From positions 18,505-51,516 of the forward strand of contig DHIR01000044.1 of assembly GCA_002403905.1 (NCBI GenBank): a stretch of 33,012 bases of DNA, given 5' to 3'. The first letter of the stretch is position 1; the number at the start of each line of letters is the position of its first letter. Of the stretch, positions 7,889-17,061 are shown one piece after another. A program made the position numbers and the translations under genes. Source of the stretch: Mucilaginibacter sp. UBA4741. Its GTDB lineage: Bacteria; Bacteroidota; Bacteroidia; Sphingobacteriales; Sphingobacteriaceae. The notes below the pieces were generated by a model, which was not told where the DNA came from, searched no databases, and worked only from the letters and a program-made list of their open reading frames with translations.

Positions 7889-9610
7889 TTATAAGCTAGG
7901 GACACAATCTTTTATCTGCCAGATTTTACCATCGGTTTTGGCCCAAATGTAAAACGCGTTGTTTTCGCCAAGGCCAAAGCGAATGTCGGCTTTTTTATTT
8001 TTTACCAGGTCTAAATAGGTTGATTTTAAATCGCCAAACTGCAGGTCGAACTCTTTAATGACTGATTGATGGCCCAATTTCAGATCGGCATTTTCAACAT
8101 AAAAAACCCTACCTATTAAAATATCACCAAAAATATATTTGCCTTTTAATGCGGCTATATCGCCCGTATAAACGAAGCCACCGGCTATAGAGTTGCCTTC
8201 GTCATGATCATACTCGGCAACAGGGTAGGTGTATTTAGGGTCATCATACGCAGGCAATTTATAGATACCGCTTTTTTTACCGTTAAAGGTTAGCACAAAC
8301 GTGCCTTCGCGGGCGGGCCAGCCGTAGTTAAGGCCGGGTTTCAGAATGTTAATTTCCTCTACGTTACTAAAACCAATGTCGGCAACCAATACTTTGCCAT
8401 CGGGCGTCCACGTAATTTTATTAGGGTTACGGAAACCTCGGGCATATACCTCGCCCAAAACATTAGGGTCGCCGGTCTTGGCCCAGGGATTACTGTCAGG
8501 TATACCGTATTTACCATTGCGGCTGTTGCGGCCTATTGGATCTATACGCAGTACTGAACCTCTCGGCTCTGTCGACCCATTACAAAGCCACGGATAGCCT
8601 GTCTCTGCCGAACCGCCATCGCCCAGATCAATATACAGCAAGCCATAGCCTGGCATGCCGGGTTTAAGCGTTGGGTCAAATATCATTTGCTGCATACCGT
8701 GCATTAACGATGGATTATTCATCCTGAACAGTTCGCGCGGGGTAGCTTCAAAAACGGCGGCTGTTGGGTCCTTAACTTTCCATTCGGTAACTATCCATTG
8801 TACGGCAACGGGTATAGAATCGGCATAAGCAAAATCAGCCGGGGCCGAGTTTTTCTTTTCGGTATGGGTGGTGTACATTAACCCGTTCTTCAAAAAATCG
8901 GGATGAAATGCAAACGTACCCCAACCAGAACCTAACCCCGGCTCGGTCATCAGTTTTGGCTTTTCTTTAGCCATGTCCATCACTACGTTAAACTGCTTGT
9001 TTTTTATCTCGTACAGCTTACCGCGCATATCGAGCATAAATAGGCGGTTGCCCTTATCGGTCTTTAAAATATAGGTTTGGTTAATGCGTGTCAGCGGATT
9101 CTTGGTTGATGTTGCCGGCGCGGTCGCCCATTCTTCCAGCTTTAAGGTTAAGCCGGCCTTGGCAATCTTGGTCGGCATTGGGTCTTTAACAGGTGCGCCG
9201 AGATCGGTAGTATTTACATAAGCCTCGGTTACTGTTTTATGGGTGTTGATGAAAGACAGTAACGCATTAAGATCAGAAGGGGTTAACTGTGGATGCGCAG
9301 GCATAGGTACTTTAAACTCGGCAAACAAAGCTGTAGCCCGTTTATTACCGCTTTTTATAACCGCTTGCGAGTTTGCTATCAACATGCTCAAATAAGTGTA
9401 AGATGCCTCGGCAGTAATACCGGCCAGGTCAGGGCCAATGCCGCGCTGCCTGAAGTTATGGCACTCGGCGCAGTTTTTTTGAAATAAAGCATCGCCTTTT
9501 TCAATAACTAACTTATTGGCCGAATACGTTTTTACAACCTTCTTTTGTGCATAAGTAAAAGCACTTGTCAGTAAAAGCGCAAGCAAGAAACCACTCTTTT
9601 TGGGGTTCAT
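7889..9610 (-). CDS. Secreted cytochrome c-PQQ-type sugar dehydrogenase fusion
   Basis: A protein of 573 residues. A signal peptide (LLALLLTSAFTYAQ) is followed by a class I cytochrome c domain at about 34-125. Its heme motif is CAECH at 47-51, followed by GIGPDLAG and a candidate axial Met in VPMPAHPQLT. Residues about 150-570 form a six-bladed beta-propeller of the glucose/sorbosone dehydrogenase family (GSGWGTFAFHPDF, ARGFRNPNKITWTPDG, GLNYGWPAREG). The family oxidises aldoses with PQQ and passes electrons to cytochrome c. No PQQ synthesis gene is in the window. Some family members do not act on free sugars, so the substrate is unknown. First gene of a two-gene operon with the Tat protein. 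Confidence 0.8.
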   Translation of the reverse strand: MNPKKSGFLLALLLTSAFTYAQKKVVKTYSANKLVIEKGDALFQKNCAECHNFRQRGIGPDLAGITAEASYTYLSMLIANSQAVIKSGNKRATALFAEFKVPMPAHPQLTPSDLNALLSFINTHKTVTEAYVNTTDLGAPVKDPMPTKIAKAGLTLKLEEWATAPATSTKNPLTRINQTYILKTDKGNRLFMLDMRGKLYEIKNKQFNVVMDMAKEKPKLMTEPGLGSGWGTFAFHPDFLKNGLMYTTHTEKKNSAPADFAYADSIPVAVQWIVTEWKVKDPTAAVFEATPRELFRMNNPSLMHGMQQMIFDPTLKPGMPGYGLLYIDLGDGGSAETGYPWLCNGSTEPRGSVLRIDPIGRNSRNGKYGIPDSNPWAKTGDPNVLGEVYARGFRNPNKITWTPDGKVLVADIGFSNVEEINILKPGLNYGWPAREGTFVLTFNGKKSGIYKLPAYDDPKYTYPVAEYDHDEGNSIAGGFVYTGDIAALKGKYIFGDILIGRVFYVENADLKLGHQSVIKEFDLQFGDLKSTYLDLVKNKKADIRFGLGENNAFYIWAKTDGKIWQIKDCVPSL

Positions 9611-9803
9611 ATAGGGTATTATTATAGAGTTTTTAATTGGTTGGTTATTAGAAAACTAATATATATAACAATGCTTGATTTTTGCACCGCGTATCAAATT
9701 AAATACAAAAACCACCATCAGATAGATGAGGAAGGTTATTAATTTCGCAATGTTCATCTTTGAAATAACCATATTATTGTAAACCAATTCAATAAGTCCA
9801 TTT
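9611..9803. promoter_or_regulatory. Divergent promoter region
   Basis: This 193-base AT-rich gap separates the divergent starts of the cytochrome c/dehydrogenase operon and the six-hairpin glycosidase-like gene, so both promoters should lie here. I cannot point to a convincing -33/-7 pair or a shared dyad. An open frame running across it on the minus strand (9656-10141) is antisense to the real gene and is not coding. Confidence 0.4.
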
Positions 9804-11945
9804 ATGAAACCCTTTAGCCGCCTGCGCAATATTGCTGCGCCAATTTTTGTTGTATGCCTGTTTTTAACTATTGGCACCACCGCACAACAATTAAAGACCG
9901 GGACCATTGATCGTAAAGCGCTGGTTAACCGCCATGATATATTTATAAAGGGCACAAAAATGTCTGGTCCAACACAAGTCGGCAACGGCAGCTTTGCGTA
10001 TAATTTTGATGTGACGGGGATGCAATCCTTTAGTGATAAATACCCTACGTTATCACATTGGGGATGGAACAGCGTTAAACCGCCGGCGGGTTTAACTTCC
10101 ACATCGTTTAAAAAGACATTATTAGATACACACGGCCGCATGGTTCCTTACGAAATGGCCGACCCAAACCAGGCTGCAATGGGGGGCTGGCTGTCAAGCA
10201 ACCCGCACCGTATTAATTTGGGCAGGATAGGTATGGAGATAAAAAAGGCTGATGGAACCATCGCACAAGTAAAAGACTTTGAGAACGCTACCCAGCACTT
10301 AAACCTTTGGACGGGCATTGCCGAAAGCAAGTTCACTGTTGAAGGCGAGGACGTAACGGTTATAACCACTTGCGATGGTAATAGAGATATAGTAGGTTTT
10401 AAGATAGAATCGAACCTGTTAAAACAAGGCAAACTTAGTCTGTTTATTGATTTCCCGTATGGCAACTTAACCATATTTAGCAATGCCTCTGATTATAAAA
10501 AGCCAACAGCACATCAAACACAATTAACAAATACCGGTAAAAACAGCGTTTTGTTCGACAGGACGTTAGATAGCATTGCTTACCAGGTTGCCTGCCAATG
10601 GACGGGTAACAGTACTGTAACAAAACAAAAAGAACATCGCTACACTATATCGCCTAACAATTCAAGCTCGACTGTAGAATATGTTTTTGATTTTTCGCCG
10701 ACAAAAATTAATTACCAGTTACCATCATTCACGCAGATTGTTACCGGCAGCACGGCGCATTGGTTAACGTTTTGGAAAAGCGGTGGCGTCATTGACCTAT
10801 CGGCAAGTAAAGACACGCGTTGGTTTGAGTTAGAAAGACGCATCGTGCTATCGCAGTATGATATGGCTATTAACGCGTCTGGTAAATATCCACCGCAGGA
10901 AACCGGGTTGGTTAGCAATAGCTGGTTTGGCCGCGCGCATTACGAAATGTATTGGTGGCACGCGGCCCACTACGCTTTATGGAACCGCTGGCCCGAGCTG
11001 AACAACAGTCTGCATGTTTATAACGACAACTTAAAATATGCCATGAAACGGGCAGCCAGGCAGGGTTACCTGGGCGCACGCTGGCCAAAATGTCCTAACC
11101 TATTTAACGGTGAAGAGTGGCCCGATGGCAAAAATCATGCTTTCCTGGTATGGCAGCAACCGCACCCTATATTTTTTGCCGAACTGGATTACAAGGCGCA
11201 TCCAACGCTGGCAACTTTAAAGAAATGGGATAACGTTGTTGAGCAAACCGCAAATTTTTTATCAACCTACGCGTTTTTTGACCCGGCCCGTAAACAATAT
11301 GTGCTGGGCCCGCCAATACGCGTGGTTTCTGAAAACAATGATATTTTTACGACTGAAAACCCGGCATTCGATCTTTCTTACTGGCGGTTTGGCCTGCAAA
11401 CGGCTCAGCAATGGCGCAAACGCTTAAAATTAAAACCCAATGCTAACTGGGATAAGGTGATGAAAAACCTATCGCCAATACCAATGAAAGACAGCTTGTA
11501 TGAGCAATGGGAGAACATAGAAAACCCGTGGACCAAGTTTAATTACGAGCATCCGGCCTTGATGGGGATATATGGTGTTTTACCGGGCAATGGTGTTAAC
11601 ATGGCTATCATGGAAAAAACCTATCAAAAGGTACAGGATGTTTGGATCTGGGATAAATGCTGGGGCTGGGATTTCCCGATGATGGCTATGAGCGCCGCAC
11701 GATTAGGGCACCCAGAAGACGCTGTGAAAATGCTTTTACATCCATCGCCTAAATTTGGTTTTGATGAGCATGGCTTTGTTGGCGGCGGTAACCCATACCC
11801 TTATTTCCCATCAAACGGTGGCCTGTTATATGCGGTAGCTATGATGACAGCAGGCTGGAACGGCGACAAAAATGTGCAGCAGCCGGGCTGGCCAAAAGAC
11901 GGATCATGGGTGGTTAAGTGGGAAGGGTTGAGTAAGGCGTTGTAG
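9804..11945 (+). CDS. Secreted six-hairpin-glycosidase-like protein
   Basis: The 713-residue protein has a signal peptide (IAAPIFVVCLFLTIGTTAQ). An N-terminal beta-rich region (about 30-330) is followed by an all-helical part, a layout seen in clan GH-L and related six-hairpin (alpha/alpha)6 enzymes such as GH65 and GH95. Suggestive stretches are WFGRAHYEMYWWHAAHYALW, RAARQGYLGARWPKCP, FNYEHPALMGIYGVLPG and WIWDKCWGWDFPMMAM, rich in Trp, His and Asp as in sugar-binding clefts. The exact family and catalytic acid are not clear to me. Its place next to the rhamnose genes suggests a plant or microbial polysaccharide as target, but it is transcribed separately from them. The start at 9804 gives a proper signal peptide. 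Confidence 0.6.
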   Translation: MKPFSRLRNIAAPIFVVCLFLTIGTTAQQLKTGTIDRKALVNRHDIFIKGTKMSGPTQVGNGSFAYNFDVTGMQSFSDKYPTLSHWGWNSVKPPAGLTSTSFKKTLLDTHGRMVPYEMADPNQAAMGGWLSSNPHRINLGRIGMEIKKADGTIAQVKDFENATQHLNLWTGIAESKFTVEGEDVTVITTCDGNRDIVGFKIESNLLKQGKLSLFIDFPYGNLTIFSNASDYKKPTAHQTQLTNTGKNSVLFDRTLDSIAYQVACQWTGNSTVTKQKEHRYTISPNNSSSTVEYVFDFSPTKINYQLPSFTQIVTGSTAHWLTFWKSGGVIDLSASKDTRWFELERRIVLSQYDMAINASGKYPPQETGLVSNSWFGRAHYEMYWWHAAHYALWNRWPELNNSLHVYNDNLKYAMKRAARQGYLGARWPKCPNLFNGEEWPDGKNHAFLVWQQPHPIFFAELDYKAHPTLATLKKWDNVVEQTANFLSTYAFFDPARKQYVLGPPIRVVSENNDIFTTENPAFDLSYWRFGLQTAQQWRKRLKLKPNANWDKVMKNLSPIPMKDSLYEQWENIENPWTKFNYEHPALMGIYGVLPGNGVNMAIMEKTYQKVQDVWIWDKCWGWDFPMMAMSAARLGHPEDAVKMLLHPSPKFGFDEHGFVGGGNPYPYFPSNGGLLYAVAMMTAGWNGDKNVQQPGWPKDGSWVVKWEGLSKAL

Positions 11946-11961
11946 AGCCGGATCACCACTA

Positions 11962-12063
11962 CGTCATTGCGAACGAGGAACGAGTGTGGCAATCTCTACA
12001 CGCCAGGCAGCGAATCTTCTCACGTATATCTATCGCGCAGAGATCGCTACGCTCGCGATGACG
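11962..12063. repeat. Imperfect long palindrome, dispersed-repeat type
   Basis: The left end CGTCATTGCGAACGAGGAAC...GCAATCTCT and the right end AGAGATCGCTACGCTCGCGATGACG are imperfect inverted copies around a 40-50 base centre. Sequences of the form GTCATTGCGAGG...GCAATCTC are familiar as abundant intergenic repeats in many bacterial genomes, including Bacteroidota; that recognition is from memory. It lies between the convergent ends of the glycosidase-like gene and the GntR regulator, and the transcript hairpin could act as a bidirectional terminator. Confidence 0.65.
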
Positions 12064-12081
12064 TTTTTTTTATTTTTCATA

Positions 12082-13104
12082 TTACAACGAATCGCGCAGC
12101 GTAACCTTAAACGGTATAGCCACATGCTCTTTGGTGTTATTCAACGCCATTTCTGCTGCTTTCTCTCCCATCATTTTAAAATCGGTTGATATGGTGGTGA
12201 TACCGTTCAAAATAATCTTTTTTAGCGGGGTTTCGTTGTAGGATATTACGCCTATATCCTGGCCTATCTTTAATTTACTGCTGATGATATTTTCTACCAG
12301 TTCGACCAGGTCTTTCTCCATTAAGTTGATATAGACCGTGCCTGATTGTAAAGTTTCGTTGGCTAACTCGTGGATGGTGGCATACTCAAAAGCATACTGC
12401 CTGCAAAAGTTAATGAAGCCCTTTAATATTTCCTTAGGATAATAACTATGCTCGGGGAATATGATCTTTAGAGTATGGTACTTGCTCAGCTTATCTAAAA
12501 GTTGCGTTAACGCGTCATAAATATCCTGCTCAAAGTTTTCATAAACAGCGCCAAAATCGCCGGTGATATTTTCCAGCCTGTCCATCAATATCAGCTTATC
12601 CTTTGGCAGGTTATTGATCACCGCGCGGGCGCTCTCTGTATTCTCGATAAAATGCGGTACAATGATGAGCTTCGAGTAATGATCGATATTACCCGTAAGC
12701 AGTTTTTTAAAGAAGTTGAAATTGCTGTTATAGATATAGAAGTCAATGGCGGCATTACTGCCCAACACTTCAGCAAAAGCATCGTAAATAATTTTTTTAT
12801 GGCTGCTTAGCTTATTAAACAACAGTAAAACCTTTATGGGCTGGTTAAACTGCGTGTTGCTTATAAAGTACCCCTTGCCCGCAACCGAGTTGATAACATT
12901 GTATTTTCTTAATTCTTTATAAGCCCGCTCTATGGTATTACGGGCAACTTCTAACGCGATGCTCAAATCATTTATCGAAGGTAAAATATCGTCTTTTTCT
13001 ATCTTCTCTTCCTCAATGCCACGCAATATACTGTTACATATCTGCAAGTACTTTGGCGTAATAGAATGCTCATCTATCTGAATAATTTTTAGATAATTTT
13101 TCAT
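12082..13104 (-). CDS. GntR/LacI-type regulator of the rhamnose operon
   Basis: A protein of 340 residues. Residues about 15-85 form a GntR winged helix-turn-helix (ILPSINDLSIALEVARNTIERAYKELRKYNVI, then GKGYFI). Residues about 90-340 form a periplasmic-binding-protein-like ligand domain as in LacI, ending in TLRDSL. It is divergent from the rhamnosidase gene with 88 bases between the starts, so it probably controls the rhamnose operon and itself through the 25-bp dyad at 13131-13155. The effector is presumably L-rhamnose or a pathway intermediate; this is inferred from context. Whether it represses or activates cannot be read directly, though the position of the dyad over promoter elements favours repression. 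Confidence 0.85.
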   Translation of the reverse strand: MKNYLKIIQIDEHSITPKYLQICNSILRGIEEEKIEKDDILPSINDLSIALEVARNTIERAYKELRKYNVINSVAGKGYFISNTQFNQPIKVLLLFNKLSSHKKIIYDAFAEVLGSNAAIDFYIYNSNFNFFKKLLTGNIDHYSKLIIVPHFIENTESARAVINNLPKDKLILMDRLENITGDFGAVYENFEQDIYDALTQLLDKLSKYHTLKIIFPEHSYYPKEILKGFINFCRQYAFEYATIHELANETLQSGTVYINLMEKDLVELVENIISSKLKIGQDIGVISYNETPLKKIILNGITTISTDFKMMGEKAAEMALNNTKEHVAIPFKVTLRDSL

Positions 13105-13130
13105 CTTAAATAATAGGACAGTAGGTGATG

Positions 13131-13155
13131 GTTAACCAAAATCATTTTTGTTAAC
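13131..13155. promoter_or_regulatory. Candidate operator of the rhamnose regulator
   Basis: A 25-bp dyad with arms GTTAACCAAAA and TTTTTGTTAAC around the centre TCA. Eleven of twelve base pairs are symmetrical. It lies between the divergent regulator and rhamnosidase genes. A further half site, TTAACC, is at 13161-13166. Each TTTTG at the inner ends of the arms could serve as the -33 element of one of the two promoters, so binding would block both. Confidence 0.65.
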
Positions 13156-13177
13156 TTGCCTTAACCAATTATACATC
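13147..13177 (+). promoter_or_regulatory. Candidate promoter of the rhamnose operon
   Basis: TTTG at 13147-13150, a 19-base spacer and TATACATC at 13170-13177 fit the Bacteroidota layout TTTG-N19-TAnnTTTG in spacing, with a poor match at the -7 end. The rhamnosidase ATG follows 15 bases later. The -33 part overlaps the dyad. Confidence 0.4.
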
Positions 13178-13192
13178 CTTTTTTAAATAACA

Positions 13193-15895
13193 ATGAGAAA
13201 AGTTTTCTTTTTATTTCTTGGCCTGCTTGCCGTGCAAATATCCATGGCGCAAGTTAAGGTTCAACGTTTAATGACAGAGAACCTGCCCAACCCTAACAGC
13301 GTTGACGCGCCATCCCCGCGATTTAGCTGGCAGTTAGATGCCGGTAACGCGCGCAATGTAATGCAAACCGCTTACGAGATCAAAGTATCAGAAGCAGGTA
13401 AGGGCTCGGTTTGGAGCACGGGCAAAATAGCAGGTGACCAATCCATGTACATTACTTATAAAGGCAGCCCTTTACAGTCAGGCCAAAAATATACCTGGCA
13501 GGTTAGGGTTTGGGATAATAAAGGCAAGGCTTCCGGTTGGAGCACGGCTTCTTTTCAAATGGGCCTGTTATCGCCTGCTGATTGGAAAGCCCAATGGATA
13601 AGCCCAAGCGGTAAAGAAGAGGCATCAAAGCCAAGCCCGATGTTTAGAAAAGGGTTTACTGTCGCCAAAAAAATAAAATCGGCAACCGCTTATATTACCT
13701 CGCATGGTTTATATGAGGCCCATATAAACGGCCATCGCGTTGGCGATGCTTACCTTACACCCGGCTATACCAGCTATAATAAACGCTTACAATACCAGGC
13801 TTATGATGTTACTAACCTGCTACAGCCTGGCGCTAACGCCGTAGGTGCATCATTAGGCAGTGGTTGGTACCGTGGTTTTTATGGCATTGGCGACAAGCAT
13901 GCCATATATGGTACGGATATAGCTTTATTATTACAGTTAGACATAACTTATATAGATGGTACAAAAGCTATAATTGGTACCGATGATAGCTGGAAAACAT
14001 CAACCGGCGAAGTACGTTCTGCCGAGATATATTTAGGATCTGTCATAGATAGCCGAATGGAACAAAAAGGATGGTCGTCACCCGGTTTTGACGATGCCAA
14101 ATGGACCGCTGTAACTGTTCAAAATTATTCAAAAAGCAACCTGATAGCTACGGTTAATGAGCCGGTAAGGAAACACGAAATTTTTAAAGCCTTAAAGATA
14201 TTCACTACACCTAAAGGCGAAAAAGTTATAGACTTTGGCCAGAACCTGGTAGGTGTGGTAAAGTTTAAAGTTAGCGGCAAAGCCGGCGACAAGATTGTTA
14301 TATCGCATGCCGAGGTAATAGACAAAGCCGGTAATTTTTACACCGAAAACTTACGCTCGGCCACATCACAAAATACGTTTATACTTAAAGGCGGTGGCGA
14401 AGAAACATTCGAGCCGCAATTTACCTGGCAGGGGTTTAGGTTCATCAGGATAGAGGGCTATCCGGGTGATATTAAGCCGGAGGATTTTACAGCGATAGCG
14501 CTATACTCTGACATGCCGGCAACGGGTAGCTTTACCTGCTCAAACCCCATGATCAACCAGTTACAGCATAATATACAGTGGGGACAAAAAGGTAATTTCT
14601 TAGATATCCCAACCGATTGCCCACAACGTGACGAACGTTTGGGCTGGACAGGTGACGCGCAGGTATTTTCGCGCACGGCTACTTATAACATGAACGCGCA
14701 TAATTTCTTTGCCAAATGGTTAAAAGATGTTGCCTTAGATCAGTTTGCTGATGGCAGCGTGCCACATGTTATACCTGATGCTTTTGATAATGGCAAACCA
14801 TCAGGCGGTGGTGGCAGCGCGGGTTGGTCTGACGTAGCAACTATTGTTCCGTGGAACATGTATTTGGCTTATGGCGATAAAGAGATCCTGGCCAACCAAT
14901 ACAGCAGCATGAAAGCCTGGGTTGATTGCATGAAAAATCGCAGTCATAATAACCTTTGGAACACCGGCGGCCACTTTGGCGATTGGTTGTTTTATACCAA
15001 GAATGATGACAATGACGGCAGCGCGGCTATCACCAGTAAATATTTAATAGCGCAATGCTTTTACGCTTATTCAACCCAATTGCTTATTAATGCCGCTAAG
15101 GTTTTAGGCAACTCGGTAGATGAAGCAACTTATACAAAACTGTTAGGCGATGTTAAGGCGGCTTATTTGAAAGAATATGTTACGCCAAATGGTTTAATAT
15201 CATCAGACACACAAACGGCCTATACACTTGCACTGCAATTTGATATGTTGCCAGAAAATTTGAGGCAACAAGCCGCACAAAGATTGGCGGATAACGTTAG
15301 GCGTTATGGTAATCACTTAACTACCGGATTTTTAGGTACACCATATCTATGCAGTGCGCTTAGTCGTTTTGGCTATTCGGATGTGGCTTTTAAATTGTTA
15401 TTGCAAGACACCTACCCATCATGGCTATACCCCGTAAAAAAGGGCGCAACTACTATTTGGGAAAGATGGGATGGCATTAAAACCGACGGTACTTTTGAAG
15501 TTCCGTCCATGAACTCATACAACCACTATGCCTACGGCGCCATTGGCGATTGGATGTACCGCACCGTTGCTGGCCTTGATACCAAAACAGACCAGGTGGG
15601 GTATAAAGGCATCATTATAAAACCAACTATCGGCGGTAATTTAACTACAGTAGCTGCAGATTATGAAACGCCTTACGGCAAAGCAAGCTCACATTGGAAA
15701 GTTGAGGGAGGTAACTTAACGCTGAATGTAACTATCCCCGCAAATACCACCGCTACAATTTACGTACCAACAAAAGGTGACAACGCGGTTTCCGAAAACG
15801 GCAAACCGGTTACAAAAGCAGCTGATCAAATAGCGGGTTATACTGCCGTAAACGTTGGTTCAGGCAATTATCATTTTAGCACATTAATGCAATAA
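13193..15895 (+). CDS. Alpha-L-rhamnosidase, GH78
   Basis: The 900-residue protein has a signal peptide (VFFLFLGLLAVQISMAQ). The N-terminal region holds fibronectin-like and beta-sandwich domains (PRFSWQLD near 40, YEIKVS, then APMFRKGF-like and ESGY-type segments to about 430). The (alpha/alpha)6 catalytic barrel carries the family motif DCPQRDERLGWTGD at 475-488, which includes the likely general acid E481. TTIWERWDG provides the likely general base E757. A C-terminal beta domain follows. It releases L-rhamnose from rhamnosides of plant polysaccharides or glycosides. It is the first gene of the rhamnose operon, with rhaT 9 bases downstream. Confidence 0.93.
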   Translation: MRKVFFLFLGLLAVQISMAQVKVQRLMTENLPNPNSVDAPSPRFSWQLDAGNARNVMQTAYEIKVSEAGKGSVWSTGKIAGDQSMYITYKGSPLQSGQKYTWQVRVWDNKGKASGWSTASFQMGLLSPADWKAQWISPSGKEEASKPSPMFRKGFTVAKKIKSATAYITSHGLYEAHINGHRVGDAYLTPGYTSYNKRLQYQAYDVTNLLQPGANAVGASLGSGWYRGFYGIGDKHAIYGTDIALLLQLDITYIDGTKAIIGTDDSWKTSTGEVRSAEIYLGSVIDSRMEQKGWSSPGFDDAKWTAVTVQNYSKSNLIATVNEPVRKHEIFKALKIFTTPKGEKVIDFGQNLVGVVKFKVSGKAGDKIVISHAEVIDKAGNFYTENLRSATSQNTFILKGGGEETFEPQFTWQGFRFIRIEGYPGDIKPEDFTAIALYSDMPATGSFTCSNPMINQLQHNIQWGQKGNFLDIPTDCPQRDERLGWTGDAQVFSRTATYNMNAHNFFAKWLKDVALDQFADGSVPHVIPDAFDNGKPSGGGGSAGWSDVATIVPWNMYLAYGDKEILANQYSSMKAWVDCMKNRSHNNLWNTGGHFGDWLFYTKNDDNDGSAAITSKYLIAQCFYAYSTQLLINAAKVLGNSVDEATYTKLLGDVKAAYLKEYVTPNGLISSDTQTAYTLALQFDMLPENLRQQAAQRLADNVRRYGNHLTTGFLGTPYLCSALSRFGYSDVAFKLLLQDTYPSWLYPVKKGATTIWERWDGIKTDGTFEVPSMNSYNHYAYGAIGDWMYRTVAGLDTKTDQVGYKGIIIKPTIGGNLTTVAADYETPYGKASSHWKVEGGNLTLNVTIPANTTATIYVPTKGDNAVSENGKPVTKAADQIAGYTAVNVGSGNYHFSTLMQ

Positions 15896-15904
15896 TTTAA
15901 AAAT

Positions 15905-17032
15905 ATGGAAGTAATTTTCGGTGTAATTTTTCACTTTATCGGCGGTTTTGCCTCGGGTAGTTTTTATATCCCTTACAAAAAAGTTAAAGGCTGGGCCTGG
16001 GAAAGTTTCTGGATAGTTGGCGGGATATTCTCGTGGCTGATCGTTCCACCATTGGCGGCTTATTTAACCGTTCCACATTTTATGGAGATCATTAAGGCTA
16101 CTAATGGCGGTATACTTGGGTTAACTTATTTCTTTGGTTTATTATGGGGGATAGGTGGCTTAACATACGGTTTAGGCGTGCGCTACCTGGGCGTATCATT
16201 AGGCAGTACCATTATATTGGGTTTATGCTCGGTATTTGGCGCATTGGTTCCGGCTGTGTATTATGAATTTGCACCAAAAGCAGGCAAGGATAGCATTGGC
16301 ATGTTGGCTTCAAGCCATTGGGGGCAATTGGTGTTGGTTGGTATATTTATCTGCGTTATCGGCATCGTAATTTGCGGCCGTGCAGGCACTTTAAAAGAGC
16401 GCGATCTAAACAAAGAAGGCGCGGTAGCTAACGAAAATAAAGATTATCGTTTCGGTATGGGTATTTTTGTAGCCATTGTATCGGGTGTATTAAGCGCTTG
16501 TTTCGCTTTCGGTATTGATGCCGGCGCGGATATGGCTAATGCAGCTAACGCCGCCTGGCGAGAAGCTAACCATATTACAGACAGCGCCAATTTCCTATAC
16601 AAAAACAACGTTACTTATATCGTAATACTTTGGGGAGGTTTAACTACCAACTTTATCTGGTGTATGATATTAAATGCCCGTAACAAAACATTTGGTAACT
16701 ATACTGATAGCAAAACGCCATTACTAAAGAATTATATCTTCTCGGCTTTAGCCGGTACAACATGGTTCTTACAATTCTTTTTTTACGGCATGGGCGAAAG
16801 TAAATTAGGCAACGGTGCCAGTTCTTGGATACTGCACATGGCCTTTATTATATTGGTAGCCAATATGTGGGGCATAGTATTAAAAGAGTGGAAAGCCGTA
16901 AGCAACAAAGCATTTACAACCCTTATCATCGGGATTGTAACCATTATACTATCGGTTGTTTTGGTTGGCTATGGCAATAATTTAAAGGATAAAGAAGCAC
17001 CAAAAACAGCAGCAATTCAAGCAATTAAATAA
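15905..17032 (+). CDS. rhaT: L-rhamnose/H+ symporter RhaT
   Basis: An integral membrane protein of 375 residues with about ten hydrophobic segments. Its N-terminus (FHFIGGFASGSFYIPYKKVKG, WAWESFW, GIFSWLIVPP) is diagnostic of the RhaT family in the drug/metabolite transporter superfamily, and the length is slightly above that of the Escherichia coli protein. It imports L-rhamnose across the inner membrane with protons. It lies between the rhamnosidase, which supplies the sugar, and the catabolic enzymes. The loop near residues 215-245 (MANAANAAWREANHITDSAN) is hydrophilic and somewhat longer than usual, as in Bacteroidota homologues. Confidence 0.93.
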   Translation: MEVIFGVIFHFIGGFASGSFYIPYKKVKGWAWESFWIVGGIFSWLIVPPLAAYLTVPHFMEIIKATNGGILGLTYFFGLLWGIGGLTYGLGVRYLGVSLGSTIILGLCSVFGALVPAVYYEFAPKAGKDSIGMLASSHWGQLVLVGIFICVIGIVICGRAGTLKERDLNKEGAVANENKDYRFGMGIFVAIVSGVLSACFAFGIDAGADMANAANAAWREANHITDSANFLYKNNVTYIVILWGGLTTNFIWCMILNARNKTFGNYTDSKTPLLKNYIFSALAGTTWFLQFFFYGMGESKLGNGASSWILHMAFIILVANMWGIVLKEWKAVSNKAFTTLIIGIVTIILSVVLVGYGNNLKDKEAPKTAAIQAIK

Positions 17033-17061
17033 TAATACGATCAACACAAAACGAGTAAATA

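Noticed and set aside
9656..10141. 161-codon open frame on the minus strand
   Set aside because: It overlaps the signal peptide and N-terminus of the plus-strand glycosidase-like gene and the divergent promoter gap; no recognisable domain.
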